NCBI GenBank assembly: GCA_023014365.1
Contig: JAEBUN010000004.1
Coordinates: forward strand, 1,240,001 to 1,304,000
Reading direction: 5' to 3'
Origin: Lepiota brunneoincarnata
Lineage: Eukaryota; Basidiomycota; Agaricomycetes; Agaricales; Agaricaceae
Length of the DNA stretch: 64,000 nucleotides
Position numbers and translations under genes: made by a program. Below the pieces are notes generated by a model. The model had not been told where the DNA came from. It ran no database searches and saw only the letters and a list, made by a program, of their open reading frames with translations. This document shows, piece after piece, positions 35,222-46,102 of this stretch (its first letter is position 1; every line of letters starts with the position of its first letter).

Positions 35222-35889
35222 ATTCTTCCTCACGTCTCCCAAAAAGATGGAAAAAATAAAATAAAAGAACAACTCAAAATCGCTCTGCAATTCGAGAAGG
35301 AAGAAGGACGAGGAATCAATCCGAAGTTCTGGTGGCTCAGGGCAAGTCGCGACCCTCCCAAGGGAGACGTTTCGTCGCAGCAACTATGCCAGCTAGTGGT
35401 GGGTCGAACACGAGAAAAGAGACGAAAGGGTAGGAGGGGTGATCAAGGTGATTCGTACATGCTGCCGAGATTCACATACGGGGTGGTTGTCAGCAGAAAA
35501 GGGAAGAGAGTCCTTGACAACCATGATTATGTTGGTCAGTGATTGATACAGTCACTGTGAACACTGGAAAACATACTCACGCCGGTAGGCCGCCTGATCG
35601 CGACCCTGGTGCCACGGTATAATGCACTTAACTGTAAATCGAGTATTGGCCACGGTTAGTAGTGGCTTTGTTCCTGGTTTTGCTAGGATGTTATTTCTTC
35701 ACTAACACACTCTTCTGACGGGACTGTCCCGAGAAGTCCGAGCATGAATTCAATCCATAGCAGGTTACACCATCTCTGATGAACAATATGCGATTCAGCA
35801 GGTCTCAAGTATAAATACAACACACATCAAAACAGGAACAGGACTGGAGCTCGCAGAAAGTTTATGGTACTCAAACATACAGAAGCCAA
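35222..35889. other. intergenic, no gene seen
   Basis: This region lies between the start of the 7TM gene and the stop of the LIM gene. It presumably carries the 7TM promoter. No convincing reading frame, RNA or repeat is visible. Confidence 0.5.
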
Positions 35890-38795
35890 TCAGGTTCCTT
35901 CCCAGTGGCTTGCAGAGCTGGCCCCAGTGAGCTGCCTCACCAAAAACATTCCTCGCCCTTCGTCGACACTTTTGGAGCTCCGCATCCCAATGACACTTTT
36001 AGGTCTTGGTCGCAGGCCCCCGGAAGACCCTAGTTGTTTCGTTGGACTAAGGCTTCGGGTTGGGCTAATTGAACCTCCTGTCAATTGTCTTAGCAAACCA
36101 CCATCAGCGCCTAAACCTGTGAACTGTCGGGCAATGGTGGTGGTTCCGGTCAGTTGTGGCGCAACCTTGTTGGTGTGAGACGGCATCAGAGGCGTCCGGG
36201 AGGGCGATGCTTGTGGTGAACCGCCCACACCAAGCATCAGCTGGAAAAAGACTAAGGCTCGACGGAATCTTAAAATATAACGAAGCTCACCAGGCATTCT
36301 CTACACCAGATTCGACCATCCGCGTCGGTTTTCGCTGCGCTATCTAGTTTTTTTCTGCAGCCAGGCTGTTTCTTCTCTTCACCTCTACCCGAGATCCAAG
36401 GTTTGGACTTTGATGGCGGTTGCTTCCCACCACAGACCAAACAATCTGCATGCCATCTTGAGCCTTGAGGGCCCGGAACAACCCCTCTCTCCATCGGCGA
36501 GACGAATCTGTGACAGCCGGGGCAGGTGGACCTACTACCGAAGCGAGGGAATGAAGTGGTAGTTGCAGGGGCTGTAGGGGGCGGGCGTTCAAACCGACTA
36601 GAGCTGCCGGTTGCATTGATCCTATGGGGAGAGGGGGAAGGACTCTTTTCCGGGCTATAAACACTTCGAAATGGAGCTTTTTCGTGCGTAAATCTCAGGG
36701 AGCTGGCACTGGGTGACTTTCGTATGACGATTTTCTCTGGAGGTGCACACTTGAAAAATCCGGTCAGTATGCATCTCGAGCGAAGTAAAATGTTCGGTAC
36801 GTGCCTCAACATGAGCGGGCCCGGCGCTCGACCGAACAAAGATTGCCAGGCCGTTGTCAGATTCTTTGAAATTGCCGCTGCAGCGGGCACATTTGAAACA
36901 ATCTCTGTGATACGTCTGACAAGTGTCTTCGACATTGTCGCCCGGAATGGTGACGAATTTTCCACCTTCTCCAAGTGAAAAGAGTGCTCCGTTGCACCTG
37001 GCACATGTCGCGATCGCAGAAACCTCCGTTGAAGTTGGCGAAACGAGTTTGACCAATGAAGGAGATCTTGTCGGAGTGCCCAATGTATTAGCTCGGATCT
37101 TGATAGTTGATTGGGGGGTCTGGTTGGGCGTAGTCAATTGGCTTTTTGTTTCCTCGATGATTATATCACTTGGATCAGAGAGAAGGTCCCTCCGACTGTA
37201 TCGGAGGGGCTGGCTAAACAGAGACTCGGTGACCCTGGGAGGTGAGTCGACACCGGAAACGGAAGACTGTGTGAGACTGTCAGAGAAATCGGACATAAGG
37301 TCGGGTGTCGAAGAACGTGGGGAACATGGCTCAGGACGTGAGATGGGCACAGGCATCCTGGAACCCAAACTGGTCCTGAGGCACGTAGAAGATTGAGATG
37401 TACGGAGGGGAGATATGGTAAGAGTGGGTGAAGATTCCAGCAGTGTGACTGTCGATGATGCAGGTGAGACGGTCGAACTGTTGAGGAATCTCTGTTTCAT
37501 CCCCTCGATGACTTCTGTGGTGGGAGAGGGGCTACCTGTTGTTCGGCGCGGACTCCCGAACACCGAAGGCGACTCGACATCCGACTGTTCATCAAGATCG
37601 GGACTTTTAAGACGCTCCCACCGCCGGACGGGGCTTGGACTACCATTCGAACGAGTGGATCGCGAAAGAGAACGATCGAGGGCAGGGCTTGATGAGGGAC
37701 TAATATACCGCTTTTGATAGTCCTTCCCAATGGAACTCAGTCGCTGGCCAAGTTCCTCAATCGCTGGGCTCCCCTCGCGGCTCTTCGCGATGCCCAAACG
37801 TTGTTCCAGTTCCTCGATGGCTGGACTTGATCTCGACTCCCGGAGCTTGGTACTACCTGCCGCGAGTTCGTAACCTCCCGGATTGCGCCGTTCTCCATAC
37901 TGATTGACCTTATCGCCCCACTTCTTCGGTGTCCGGGGTTCGCGTGAAAGGCAAGTTTCAAAGCAATCAGCACAAGATGGGCGTCCAAGCAGATCGACCA
38001 TAGGAGAGTGGCCCACTGTTCTTGGAACACCCTTGACAGTTGAAACATTTTTTGTGCCAGTATTTGTCCGCGGCATAGACAAACCCTCCCTTCTGCCTTG
38101 AGAATCGTAACGGGTTTGGAGCAGCTCGGACAGAGACCTTTCGAGCCCCCGCTAACAATGAAGCATTGTCGACACAGAAAGTGTGGTTCGTCTGGTGTAG
38201 ACAACGAAGGGTCGGGGTATATGGTCGCATCTGGGAGAAAAGGGGTCGAGCAAGTGGCGCAAGAGTAGGTGGTAAGCATTTCTTTGGGCTGTAAAACGGA
38301 GCCATAAACCTTGGATAGCGTAGTATCATTAGGGGTTATAGAGGGCAAGATTCCGGACTCAGGCTTGGGGCCAGTCGCAGTGTATTTAAGTGGTGAAGCG
38401 GGGCGACTGGCTTGAGAGGCAGCTGAGGCAATATGATCGGAGACACGCTCTGGTATTGGTGCAGAACCAGTGGGCTGGGCACTTGCTGGACGGGGAAAGC
38501 GTTTCACGGGAGACGAGGAACCCTTTGTGGCAGAAGGTAGAGTGCCTTGTGGTGGGCCGCGGCTCATTGGGCGAACAGGAGATGCTGATCTCTCCCGAGA
38601 AACATAAGTTTTCGACCATTTGTCCTGTTGCTCGCCTTTGGAGACGATTTGATTCCAAGATACCGCTGGAGCTAATCGGGGTGAGCTATGTGGGTTCATG
38701 CATTCGTCCAGGCCAAACTCACCAGCAGGTAATCCACCACATTTATCGCATCGTAAACTGGTTACAATATCACCGCATCTACGGCAGAACCCCAT
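35890..38795 (-). CDS. LIM-domain protein with two apparent frameshifts in LIM1
   Basis: The protein starts with a zinc-ribbon-like MGFCRRCGDIVTSLRCDKCG, then a Ser/Pro linker and a Cys pair (YSCATCSTPF, FLCRQCF). LIM1 follows (CPSC...H-KKC-FNC-QGC...CADC, 38132-37963). LIM2 reads CARCNGALFSLGEGG, then YHRDCFKCARCSGNF, and spans an intron. LIM3 reads CPGCHRFVSP, then RWHADCLVCGG, then GRIWCRECL. The tail has repeated QLTG motifs (RQLTGG, VRQLTGAS). LIM domains are zinc-binding protein-interaction modules. In fungi such proteins (for example paxillin-like Pxl1) act in actin, Rho and cell-wall signalling, but I cannot fix the ortholog. LIM1 only reads through if one extra base is ignored near 38088-38090 and another near 38017. 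Without this, translation stops within LIM1. Sequence error or real decay are both possible. Confidence 0.75.
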
Positions 38796-38889
38796 TACTT
38801 GCTAATGTGCTCGGTATGTTGTTGGTAGGGAGACTGTAGTTTACACTTCGAGGACTGAGCAGGACACATTGAACTAGTTGAACAACTTA

Positions 38890-38901
38890 GGTCACGTGAC
38901 C
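38890..38901. promoter_or_regulatory. 12-bp perfect palindrome containing E-box
   Basis: GGTCACGTGACC lies in the 171-bp gap between the divergent ATGs of the LIM gene (38795) and the MBD4-like gene (38967). Its CACGTG core fits a bHLH (Cbf1-type TCACGTGA) site and may serve both genes. Confidence 0.5.
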
Positions 38902-38966
38902 GCGCTCTCTTAATTATACGCGGTCCGCAACGCCGAAGTTGGCCCCTTCACTCAACAGAACAGCTC

Positions 38967-39954
38967 ATGCTGTCTCCGTATTTCTCGCCTGACCACAAGC
39001 CAAAAAAAAGTAAATTGCGTCCTGTTAGCCTCAATAGGTGCGCTGGTCAAGACCTCAAGACCCACAGGGCACCTGAGGAATCCGATGACCTGCGAACACT
39101 CAACGACCCACTTGTTCCGCTTCTACTTCCGCAGGTTTCTCGATTTATACCAGCAACTTTCCGTTCTGAAACCGGTGCTAATTCAAGGTGAATTATACGG
39201 TTTGATCCCAAAACTCCTTGTTGATGACCCGACCACCCAGAATCTGTCGCGAATAATCCCTGGAAATTAGTTGTTGCTGTTACGCTGCTCAACAAAACTA
39301 AGGGCAAGGCAGCCATTCCTATCTTCTGGAAACTCATAGAGAGATGGCCAACGCCGTGGGCCATGTCACAAGGTTCGTCCAATGGACTCTACAAGAATAT
39401 TTGCCAGGTTAACTGGCATCTCAAGCCAGCAAGGACGAGCTAAGAGATGAAATACGAAGCCTCGGGACACAAAATGTTCGTGCAAGACGATTAATCGAAA
39501 TGTCGCTTGTATATAGCCGAGATCCACCGTGCCAACACGATGCTCGACTTTCGGGACCGAAGCTACCAGTCAAACGTGCCCCTGACATGTCACTCCCCCA
39601 CAAGCAAAGATATCCTTCAACACCAATAAGTCATCTCCCCGGAACTGGCCCTTATGCCCTTGACTCCTACCGTATCTTCTGCACGGCTCATAACGATCCG
39701 TTTTGTGAGGAGTGGAAGGCTGTTTTACCCGCAGACAAGGAGCTGATTCTCTACCTGGTGTGTATATACCCTTCTCATGACAGCCATACTCTGATGCATA
39801 CCAGCGCTGGAAATGGGCGTATGTAGAAAGAAAAGAATGGTCGCCACTCACAGGTCGGGCCACGTCTGCTGATATATCATACCTTGAGTCTATAGTTATG
39901 GGGCTTACTGAATACCACGCCCGCCAAAAAAAATTGATGCACAGAGGCAAGTGA
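38967..39954 (+). CDS. MBD4-like HhH-GPD DNA glycosylase
   Basis: Exons 38967-39174, 39241-39372, 39426-39757 and 39805-39954 give 822 nt, 273 aa. The fold reads NNPWKLVVAVTLLNKTKGKA, then AIPIFWKLIERWPTPWAM, then KDELRDEIRSLG and VRARRLIEMS. The helix-hairpin-helix HLPGTGPYALDSYRIFC ends with the catalytic Asp (in LDSYRIF). The tail RWKWAYVERKEW follows. This matches the glycosylase domain of MBD4/MED1, which removes T or U opposite G at deaminated CpG sites in base-excision repair. No methyl-CpG-binding domain precedes it. The roughly 70-residue N-terminus is basic and short. The first intron boundary (39175-39240) was chosen by phase, and an alternative donor nearby is possible. Confidence 0.88.
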
Positions 39955-40022
39955 GGTGTTGCATTGTTGTTGTATTTTGATATTGACCAAAGAGTTCACG
40001 GACCCATGCAGCTTGAAGCTAT

Positions 40023-42208
40023 CTACAGCCGCGCCGACAATCTAGGTTGCCAGTCCACACGTTCCACCTGAAAAGTGTGATGAGTATCGACTAGCGCAAA
40101 GCAATGTGGTGAGGTACCATTCCAGAGTGCAATTCATCCACCGAGGATGCTCCAATTAACCTTAAAGCGGTCACAATCTCTCTCTGCAAAATTTGGACGG
40201 TCTTTACGACGCCTGAAACCCCATATGCCTACATAAAAGATGTTTGTCAGTCGAAAGCTGCCGAACCAGTCCTACTTACACTCTGAGCGTAAAGAAAGGT
40301 TCGGCCTAATCCGACTGCTTTGGCTCCCAGACATAGTGCTTTAACGACATCTGTTCCCCTTTGTACCCCTCCTGTTTGGGTGTTCAAAGTAAGCTCAACC
40401 CTTGAGTCAGTTACCTACCATCGATATATACTGATCACACCGGATTGAGTGTAGGATCCACTTCTGGCAGAACACTACATACCTTCAACTTTGCTAAATA
40501 TATCAGGGTCGTCGCTGATGAAGCCTATATAGGACCTCCAGGGGCGGCATTGAGCTATAATACATGTCACCAGGTCAAAGGCTCATCCTGGCCTGTTTCA
40601 CTTACTAATCCAACTGGCGGCCTAATGAGTTTCAGCTACGCTGCGTATAGAATAGAAACACCAAGACAGCACCGCCATGATTCGAGAGAAGAATTCCATC
40701 AACCCCAGCCTCGGCTGCGAGGACTGCGTCCTACGAGATGATAATGAGCGGTCAGTTTGCACAGGCTTTATCTCACGGTACCTCAAGACATTGAATACCT
40801 GTCAAGTTCAGCAATAACGCAGGACGTACACAAAGCATACCTACCCTTAATCACTATCGGGAGCTTCGTGATATTTCTCAACCACGGGATTGTCTATCTC
40901 GAATGTTAATCGCGCTTCAAGGCAATATCGAACAACTCCCAACCTTCTCCCAGGTCATGTTCCGATCATCATTGGCCACAAGCCCACCAGCGGTACCAAA
41001 CCCGTTTGCTTGCTCCTCAACGGCACCAACCCCAGACCAATACGCTGGAACACCCCTTTCTTCATCTTCCTGTTCCCAGGGGTTGCGGATGTCACGCTCG
41101 CGGTTACCAGAAACAATAGCATCTACGGTTAGGAAAATGGCCTTGTACCCTAACTTTTCGACCTCTCGCACCCGTTGCTCCGCAATAGTGTCGTTGGCGT
41201 GTTTGTACAGTTGAAAAAAGATCGTCTGGGATGGACTGGCGGCCTCCATGATGCTACTGTACGATAAAGACGCATTCGAAGACACCATTTGGATTATCCC
41301 AGTTTGTGCTGCACCCCTGGTGAGATTGATTTCACCTTGTCCGGTGATTAGCCAGGAGAGTACAAGGGTTTGATGCAAAACCTACCATCTGGGTGGCCAA
41401 GTTTCGCAAGTGCGGCACCGCTTATGAAGACAGGGATGGAAGATTTGAATCCAAGAATGCATGTCGATGGATCGCACTTTGCAACCGGACGCATCACTCC
41501 TGGCGTTGAAGAAAAAGCGAGAGAATGCGCGTGCGTTTTCATCATTAGCTGCTCGGATGATTAGTTCGCCAGAACTTGGCTAATCGAAACGATGCAACTC
41601 ACTTATCTCGTCGTCCGCAGCAGAGGTATAATAAGCTTTAGCCTTGCTTGAAAGCGTCTGTCGCGCGACAACCTGAAAGGGATGAAGATTTTGACTTGCT
41701 CCATGCCGACTGGATAGAATCTTACTTCCATGTCCCTGAGATTCAGTATCCTTTGCAAAGGAGGCCGTCTCTTTTGTGCTTCCTCTACGCGTTCTTCATC
41801 CTTTGTTTTCTTTCGACTTTGGAGCTTCAGGGTTAAGGAACGTGCATCTTCAGCGCTAATGGGACCCAAGTGCTTTTCTGGTCTAAGATTTTTCTGTAAT
41901 GCATCAGGGGGGTGAATAGGTTCATATGCGGCAGTGGCGTCTTGTCCTGCGTATTTCAAGATGATTTTTGCGCCTCCAGGATGCTCCTGTTAGTACACTT
42001 CAGGGGCGGGAGAATAGGGGAATCAAGGAGTCGAGCACGTACGGGCAGAAAGTCTGTTACATCGTAGACGTGGTCTCGGATGATGACCCAACAGGAGCTA
42101 CCCAAATGCCACGGGTCAATATGACCCTTTTTAGCATGCGACTAGCTCGAGAAACGCTTACTCGGGATTGTTGTGCTGAGCAACCTGTTCAAGTGTCCAG
42201 GAAGGCAT
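40023..42208 (-). CDS. CYB2: cytochrome b2-type L-lactate dehydrogenase (FMN, cytochrome b5 domain)
   Basis: This is a many-exon reverse-strand gene. The N-terminal cytochrome b5 domain reads [30 protein letters not shown] and the heme-binding [14 protein letters not shown]. The alpha-hydroxy-acid dehydrogenase barrel follows: [100 protein letters not shown] (split by an intron) and the phosphate-binding [13 protein letters not shown]. The end [20 protein letters not shown] crosses a last intron to a stop at 40023. The enzyme oxidises L-lactate to pyruvate and passes electrons to cytochrome c. The protein starts directly with the b5 domain and shows no mitochondrial presequence, so its location or exact substrate may differ from yeast Cyb2. 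Confidence 0.92.
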
Positions 42209-42689
42209 GGATGGATGGAAGAGAAGAAGGTGGGTGATCACGCTTCACAGATTACTACTTTTAACGCCGGCCCGTAGTCGGAAGCCTGGGCATGTGGCGC
42301 AACGCCGACAACATCTCCAGCCGAGGAGGGCTCCGACCAACCATCATTAATCACTAATCATTTTCTGCTTGAGTTTGAGAAGAGTTACAGGTTCCTGGCA
42401 CCCACGGTCCTGCCAGGGTTGATGGATAAGGGAGAAGGGCGTGCACACAACGAGGATCAGGCCCTGGGACTGTCTATTTTTTTGGAGGACGAGGTCTTTA
42501 AGATCTTATAATGAACGATTTTAATGTTTTATGTAATGACCGATGTGCAACCCTTCGCAAGGAGGATTCAATACCACTATTCCACGTGACTGCGCGTTGT
42601 TTGTTGTTGTTAGAAGTGAACCGCGCAAGGACCGCACCAATGCTCGAACAGGCCCTGATCATTGTCCTTGACGTCGTCCTCTCTTCACT
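42209..42689. other. intergenic promoter region
   Basis: This is the divergent gap between the CYB2 ATG and the SAP-like gene. It contains a CACGTG E-box at 42583-42588, 102-107 bp upstream of the ATG at 42690. No gene was seen. Confidence 0.5.
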
Positions 42690-44938
42690 ATGGCTACCCT
42701 TCCGAGCAGAGAGGAACTACAAGAAATGATGTACAAGGACTTACAAAAACTCTGCAAGGTAATACCCCCACATCCCTGTTCACTCAATCAAGCTCATGTT
42801 GGCCTCGAGGACTGGGGCGTGCGAGCGAATAACAAGTCCGAAAAAATGATTGATTCGCTGCTGAAAGCACAGTGCGCTGCCTCTCCTGTCGATACTCAGC
42901 CAGGCTATTAACATGTCGTTAGATCAGAAGGTGTGCCATCACCATCACCAGCACCAGCACCCTTGCCACCGCCATCGCGGCAAAGATCAGTTTCCACAAG
43001 ATATTCGAGTCGAACTGGGCCTAGCCGTGTCACTTCAGTCATCATTCACGATGCACCAAAACCGTCTATTCCACAGGGGCAGAAGATGGAGGTGGGATCT
43101 GATACAGACAACGGTACCAAAACAATCTCCCCAAACCAGCCCCCTCCCAGAACGCGTAAAGCCAAAGAACTACAAAAGAGGTTGGGTGTAGGACGACCAG
43201 CCGCAGTGGGAGGCACAGGTCCAAGAGCAGTCACTCGATCATCGACCCTTTCCCGCGAGAAAGGACTCAGAAGCAGCCGAAGTATGAAACAAACAGAGGC
43301 AACCATCCAAGAAGGTAAAGCTTCTCATAATACTCTCATCTTACCAAGTCGTTCAATGAGGAGGAAGAGCCAGAAACTATCGACGAGTCCCAGAATCAAC
43401 AGAGCAATTTCCAACCAGATCCACAGCCAATCATAGTAGTATCACAAGGAGATCGGTCAATAGAGCAGGGGATGGACCCTGACACCCCTGCGACGACTGC
43501 CGTTCCTGATTACCAGAAACTTCTTTCCGAAGCTGTAAGCCTATTCCAGCCGTCCCACCGCCAAGGTACTTATTCGGTGATCAGATCAAACCTCTTCAAG
43601 AACAGATAGAGATGCTCAAGGCAGAAGTCAGACAGATGCAAAACCTCAAGTTTGAACTAAGCCGACTTCGTAATCAAGTCGGCGAAATGAGTGTACTGAG
43701 CATAAAGGTGGAACATCTAACCGCCGAAGTACAAAACTTGCGAGCAAGGTCCGACACCCAGAATCAAACCCACCAAAACCTCCCATCCAACCCCTCTACT
43801 CCTCCGCCCCTACTTCAATCTCATCGAATCCCTTCTGATTCCTGGCCGTCGACAAAGTCGCCACGTAGTGCACCTCACCCGGGCGTTGCGCCTGTCCTGC
43901 TTGGTAAACGACAAAGAGAATTATCTGTTGATGATACACCAGTCGTAGAGGGTGATGAAAAACAGGAATCCGCCCGAGCTGTTTCGAGCCCTTCCAAGAA
44001 ACGTCCGAAGTTGGCGAGTGAAACACCCAGTGCCAAAGGCAAAGAAACTGCCCAAGAGGACCTGAGTGACACTGAACAGCCCACCACAAACAAGGACAGA
44101 GCCACCTCCGCAGGAATATCTCGTATTGCAAGCTTCATCGTCTATAATGATCCTGAGGAGGAGGAACAACTTCTGGATTCCCCTCCACCAACGACGCTGC
44201 TTCCCGAGTTTTTCGCCTCTCAGTCGGCTGGTCCAAGTGCAGGCTTCAAACTCACCCAGTCATGCACGACCAACGAGCTCCGCAAATGCTTCCGAGAATC
44301 AAAACCCATTCAATTTCTCATTCCTACCTGTGCCAGGCCAGGCACTATTTATGCCTGCTTTTCCCTATCCGGAACCACCACAATCCCCGACGCCCGTTGG
44401 CACAAACCTGGCGGGTCCCCTTGGCACCAGCGCTGGCGAAAGAACAGATGTTTTTAAAAGCTTCGGCCTCCCCCCTCCCGACAGAGCAAGGCGTTTGCCT
44501 ACAACGGGTGCGCCGTCGAATAATACGATCAACCCTGCCGCTCTTTCCCAACGAAATCCTTCGGGAAAACAAAGGGAGCCATCTAGCAACGAAGTTGGGG
44601 CGGGTTTAGGGCTGCTTCGCCCATCTCCAGAGGAAGCAAGTTCTGAATTAGAACGAGACGCTCCTGTGGTAAAAAAGACCATGTACGGGACCGAGCTGGA
44701 AGGAGACACACGATTTGGGGACTTTGGTGTTGAGGGCGTTGCTACTGGGTTCTGGGCAGGGAGGTCGTTTCTAGCTCACACTACTGGTTGTATTGTATAT
44801 ATCTGCATCTGGGTTTGTCTTTTACATTGTAATTTCATCACGGACATTTGGTGGTGTTGTATTGCGGTACCATTTAATTGCCATTTCGATTTCATCCTTG
44901 GATGGACCAACATGCAAACGGGAGACTTGAACGCCTAA
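42690..44938 (+). CDS. SAP-like/coiled-coil protein, frames partly unresolved
   Basis: Exons 42690-42758, 42810-42871 and from 42923 join cleanly. The N-terminus MYKDLQKLCKDWGVRANNKS, then EKMIDSLL, resembles a SAP-type helix pair (DNA/RNA binding). A Pro/Ser linker with basic clusters follows. After an intron (43535-43582) a heptad coiled coil begins: IKPLQEQIEMLKAEVRQMQN, then LKFELSRLRNQVGEM and IKVEHLTAEVQNLRA. The C-terminal half is disordered and reads in another frame (SFLPVPGQALFMPAFPYPEP, then TMYGTELEGDTRFGDFG). The splice near 43320-43345 is out of phase, and a one-base frame change near 44180-44300 has no obvious intron. Either sequence errors or a damaged gene would explain this. 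The last about 45 residues before the stop at 44938 look unlike protein. Confidence 0.55.
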
Positions 44939-46102
44939 GATGCACGATCAATAAGCCGCCCTAGCAACGCGAGGATTATGCAATCCCACACATAGTCTCC
45001 CGCTTAATTGTAGATACTGACAGCCCTCACTTTTCACGCCGGTGGCAACGGCGCGGTTTCTCAGTGGAAGGTACAACCTCCCAAGCAAGAGTTCTGGAAA
45101 GTAAGTTAGCATAAGAAAGGTCATTCGCTGCTGGGCAGACCCACCGCTGGCGTCTAAATGAAATCAAGGATCAAACTCGAAATGCGCTCGAGCTGGGAGG
45201 GGCGACCGTTGGTTCATCGTCGGGATTGCGCTTTGGGGTATACGCGTATCCTAAGAGGGCGAGTAAGGATCCTCGACGCTTCTTAGGAAAAGGTCTGCAT
45301 TTGCGAATCGGAAGAGCCCTGGTAAATATGATCGCGAGAACAATCCATGAAGGGTGGACGTGGCCTCTGCCGGGAGCTGCATGATTTCAAGCCCACAACG
45401 ACCTGAGTTGAACGGTAGATTGAGCGACCCCCATCACCTGCGCAGTACTAGCGTGTGTCGCGACACATTCTGTCAAGGTAGTGTGGACACTGCTGACCGG
45501 GCCAAAATTGCAAACATTGAGGAGCAGGCATAGAAACTACATAGCAGCATGTAGAGACAACCCCCGGACAGTCGCCAGTTACCCGGGGATAGAGGGCTAT
45601 CAGGGGTCCCGGCCTACTCGGCTTGACCTCGACAAATTTTTTTTTTTTTTTTTTGTTCCAGATCATCAAAGATCCTGGCATTTGGTTGGCTGGGTTCCAT
45701 AACTTGCTGACATCAGCTCCCGCCCGCGCCCGCACAAGGTAAAAACCACAAACAATAGCTAAGGGTGTCCTGGTTCCTTACTGGTCCTGATACTGGCCTA
45801 TATTGTTAGCTCGGGTGCTCTTTGTTGTGGCACCCGGCGGACAATGACCGGAACGTGGGAGGCACACAATGTTGATGAGACGAGGGAATGACAGCTGTAC
45901 ATATCCAGAACAATGGAAGATCTGGTGCCCGCGCAACGGCGTTGCTATGCATCAGTACAAATACCTTGGACGTTTGCTCTCCTTGCTTTCCTTCATCCTT
46001 TCCTGCTCTTCCTCTCCTTCCTAGTTTCTGTTCTGCTCGCCTTCAGCGCGACTTTTATCTCCCACTCTCTCTGTCCTTTTAGTCAATCAAACGTCGCTAG
46101 CG
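44939..46102. other. gene-poor gap with poly-T tract
   Basis: About 1.2 kb with no supported gene. It holds an 18-nt T run (45637-45654). A long C/T-rich stretch (about 45960-46090) lies just upstream of the cupredoxin gene, a pattern common in strong basidiomycete promoters. No terminal repeats or transposase fragments were recognised. Confidence 0.5.

Noticed and set aside
38110..38175. A 64-nt GT...AG segment that would restore the frame before LIM1
   Set aside because: It would remove the CPSC zinc ligands that have the right spacing to the following H-C-C-C residues. A frameshift explains the data better.
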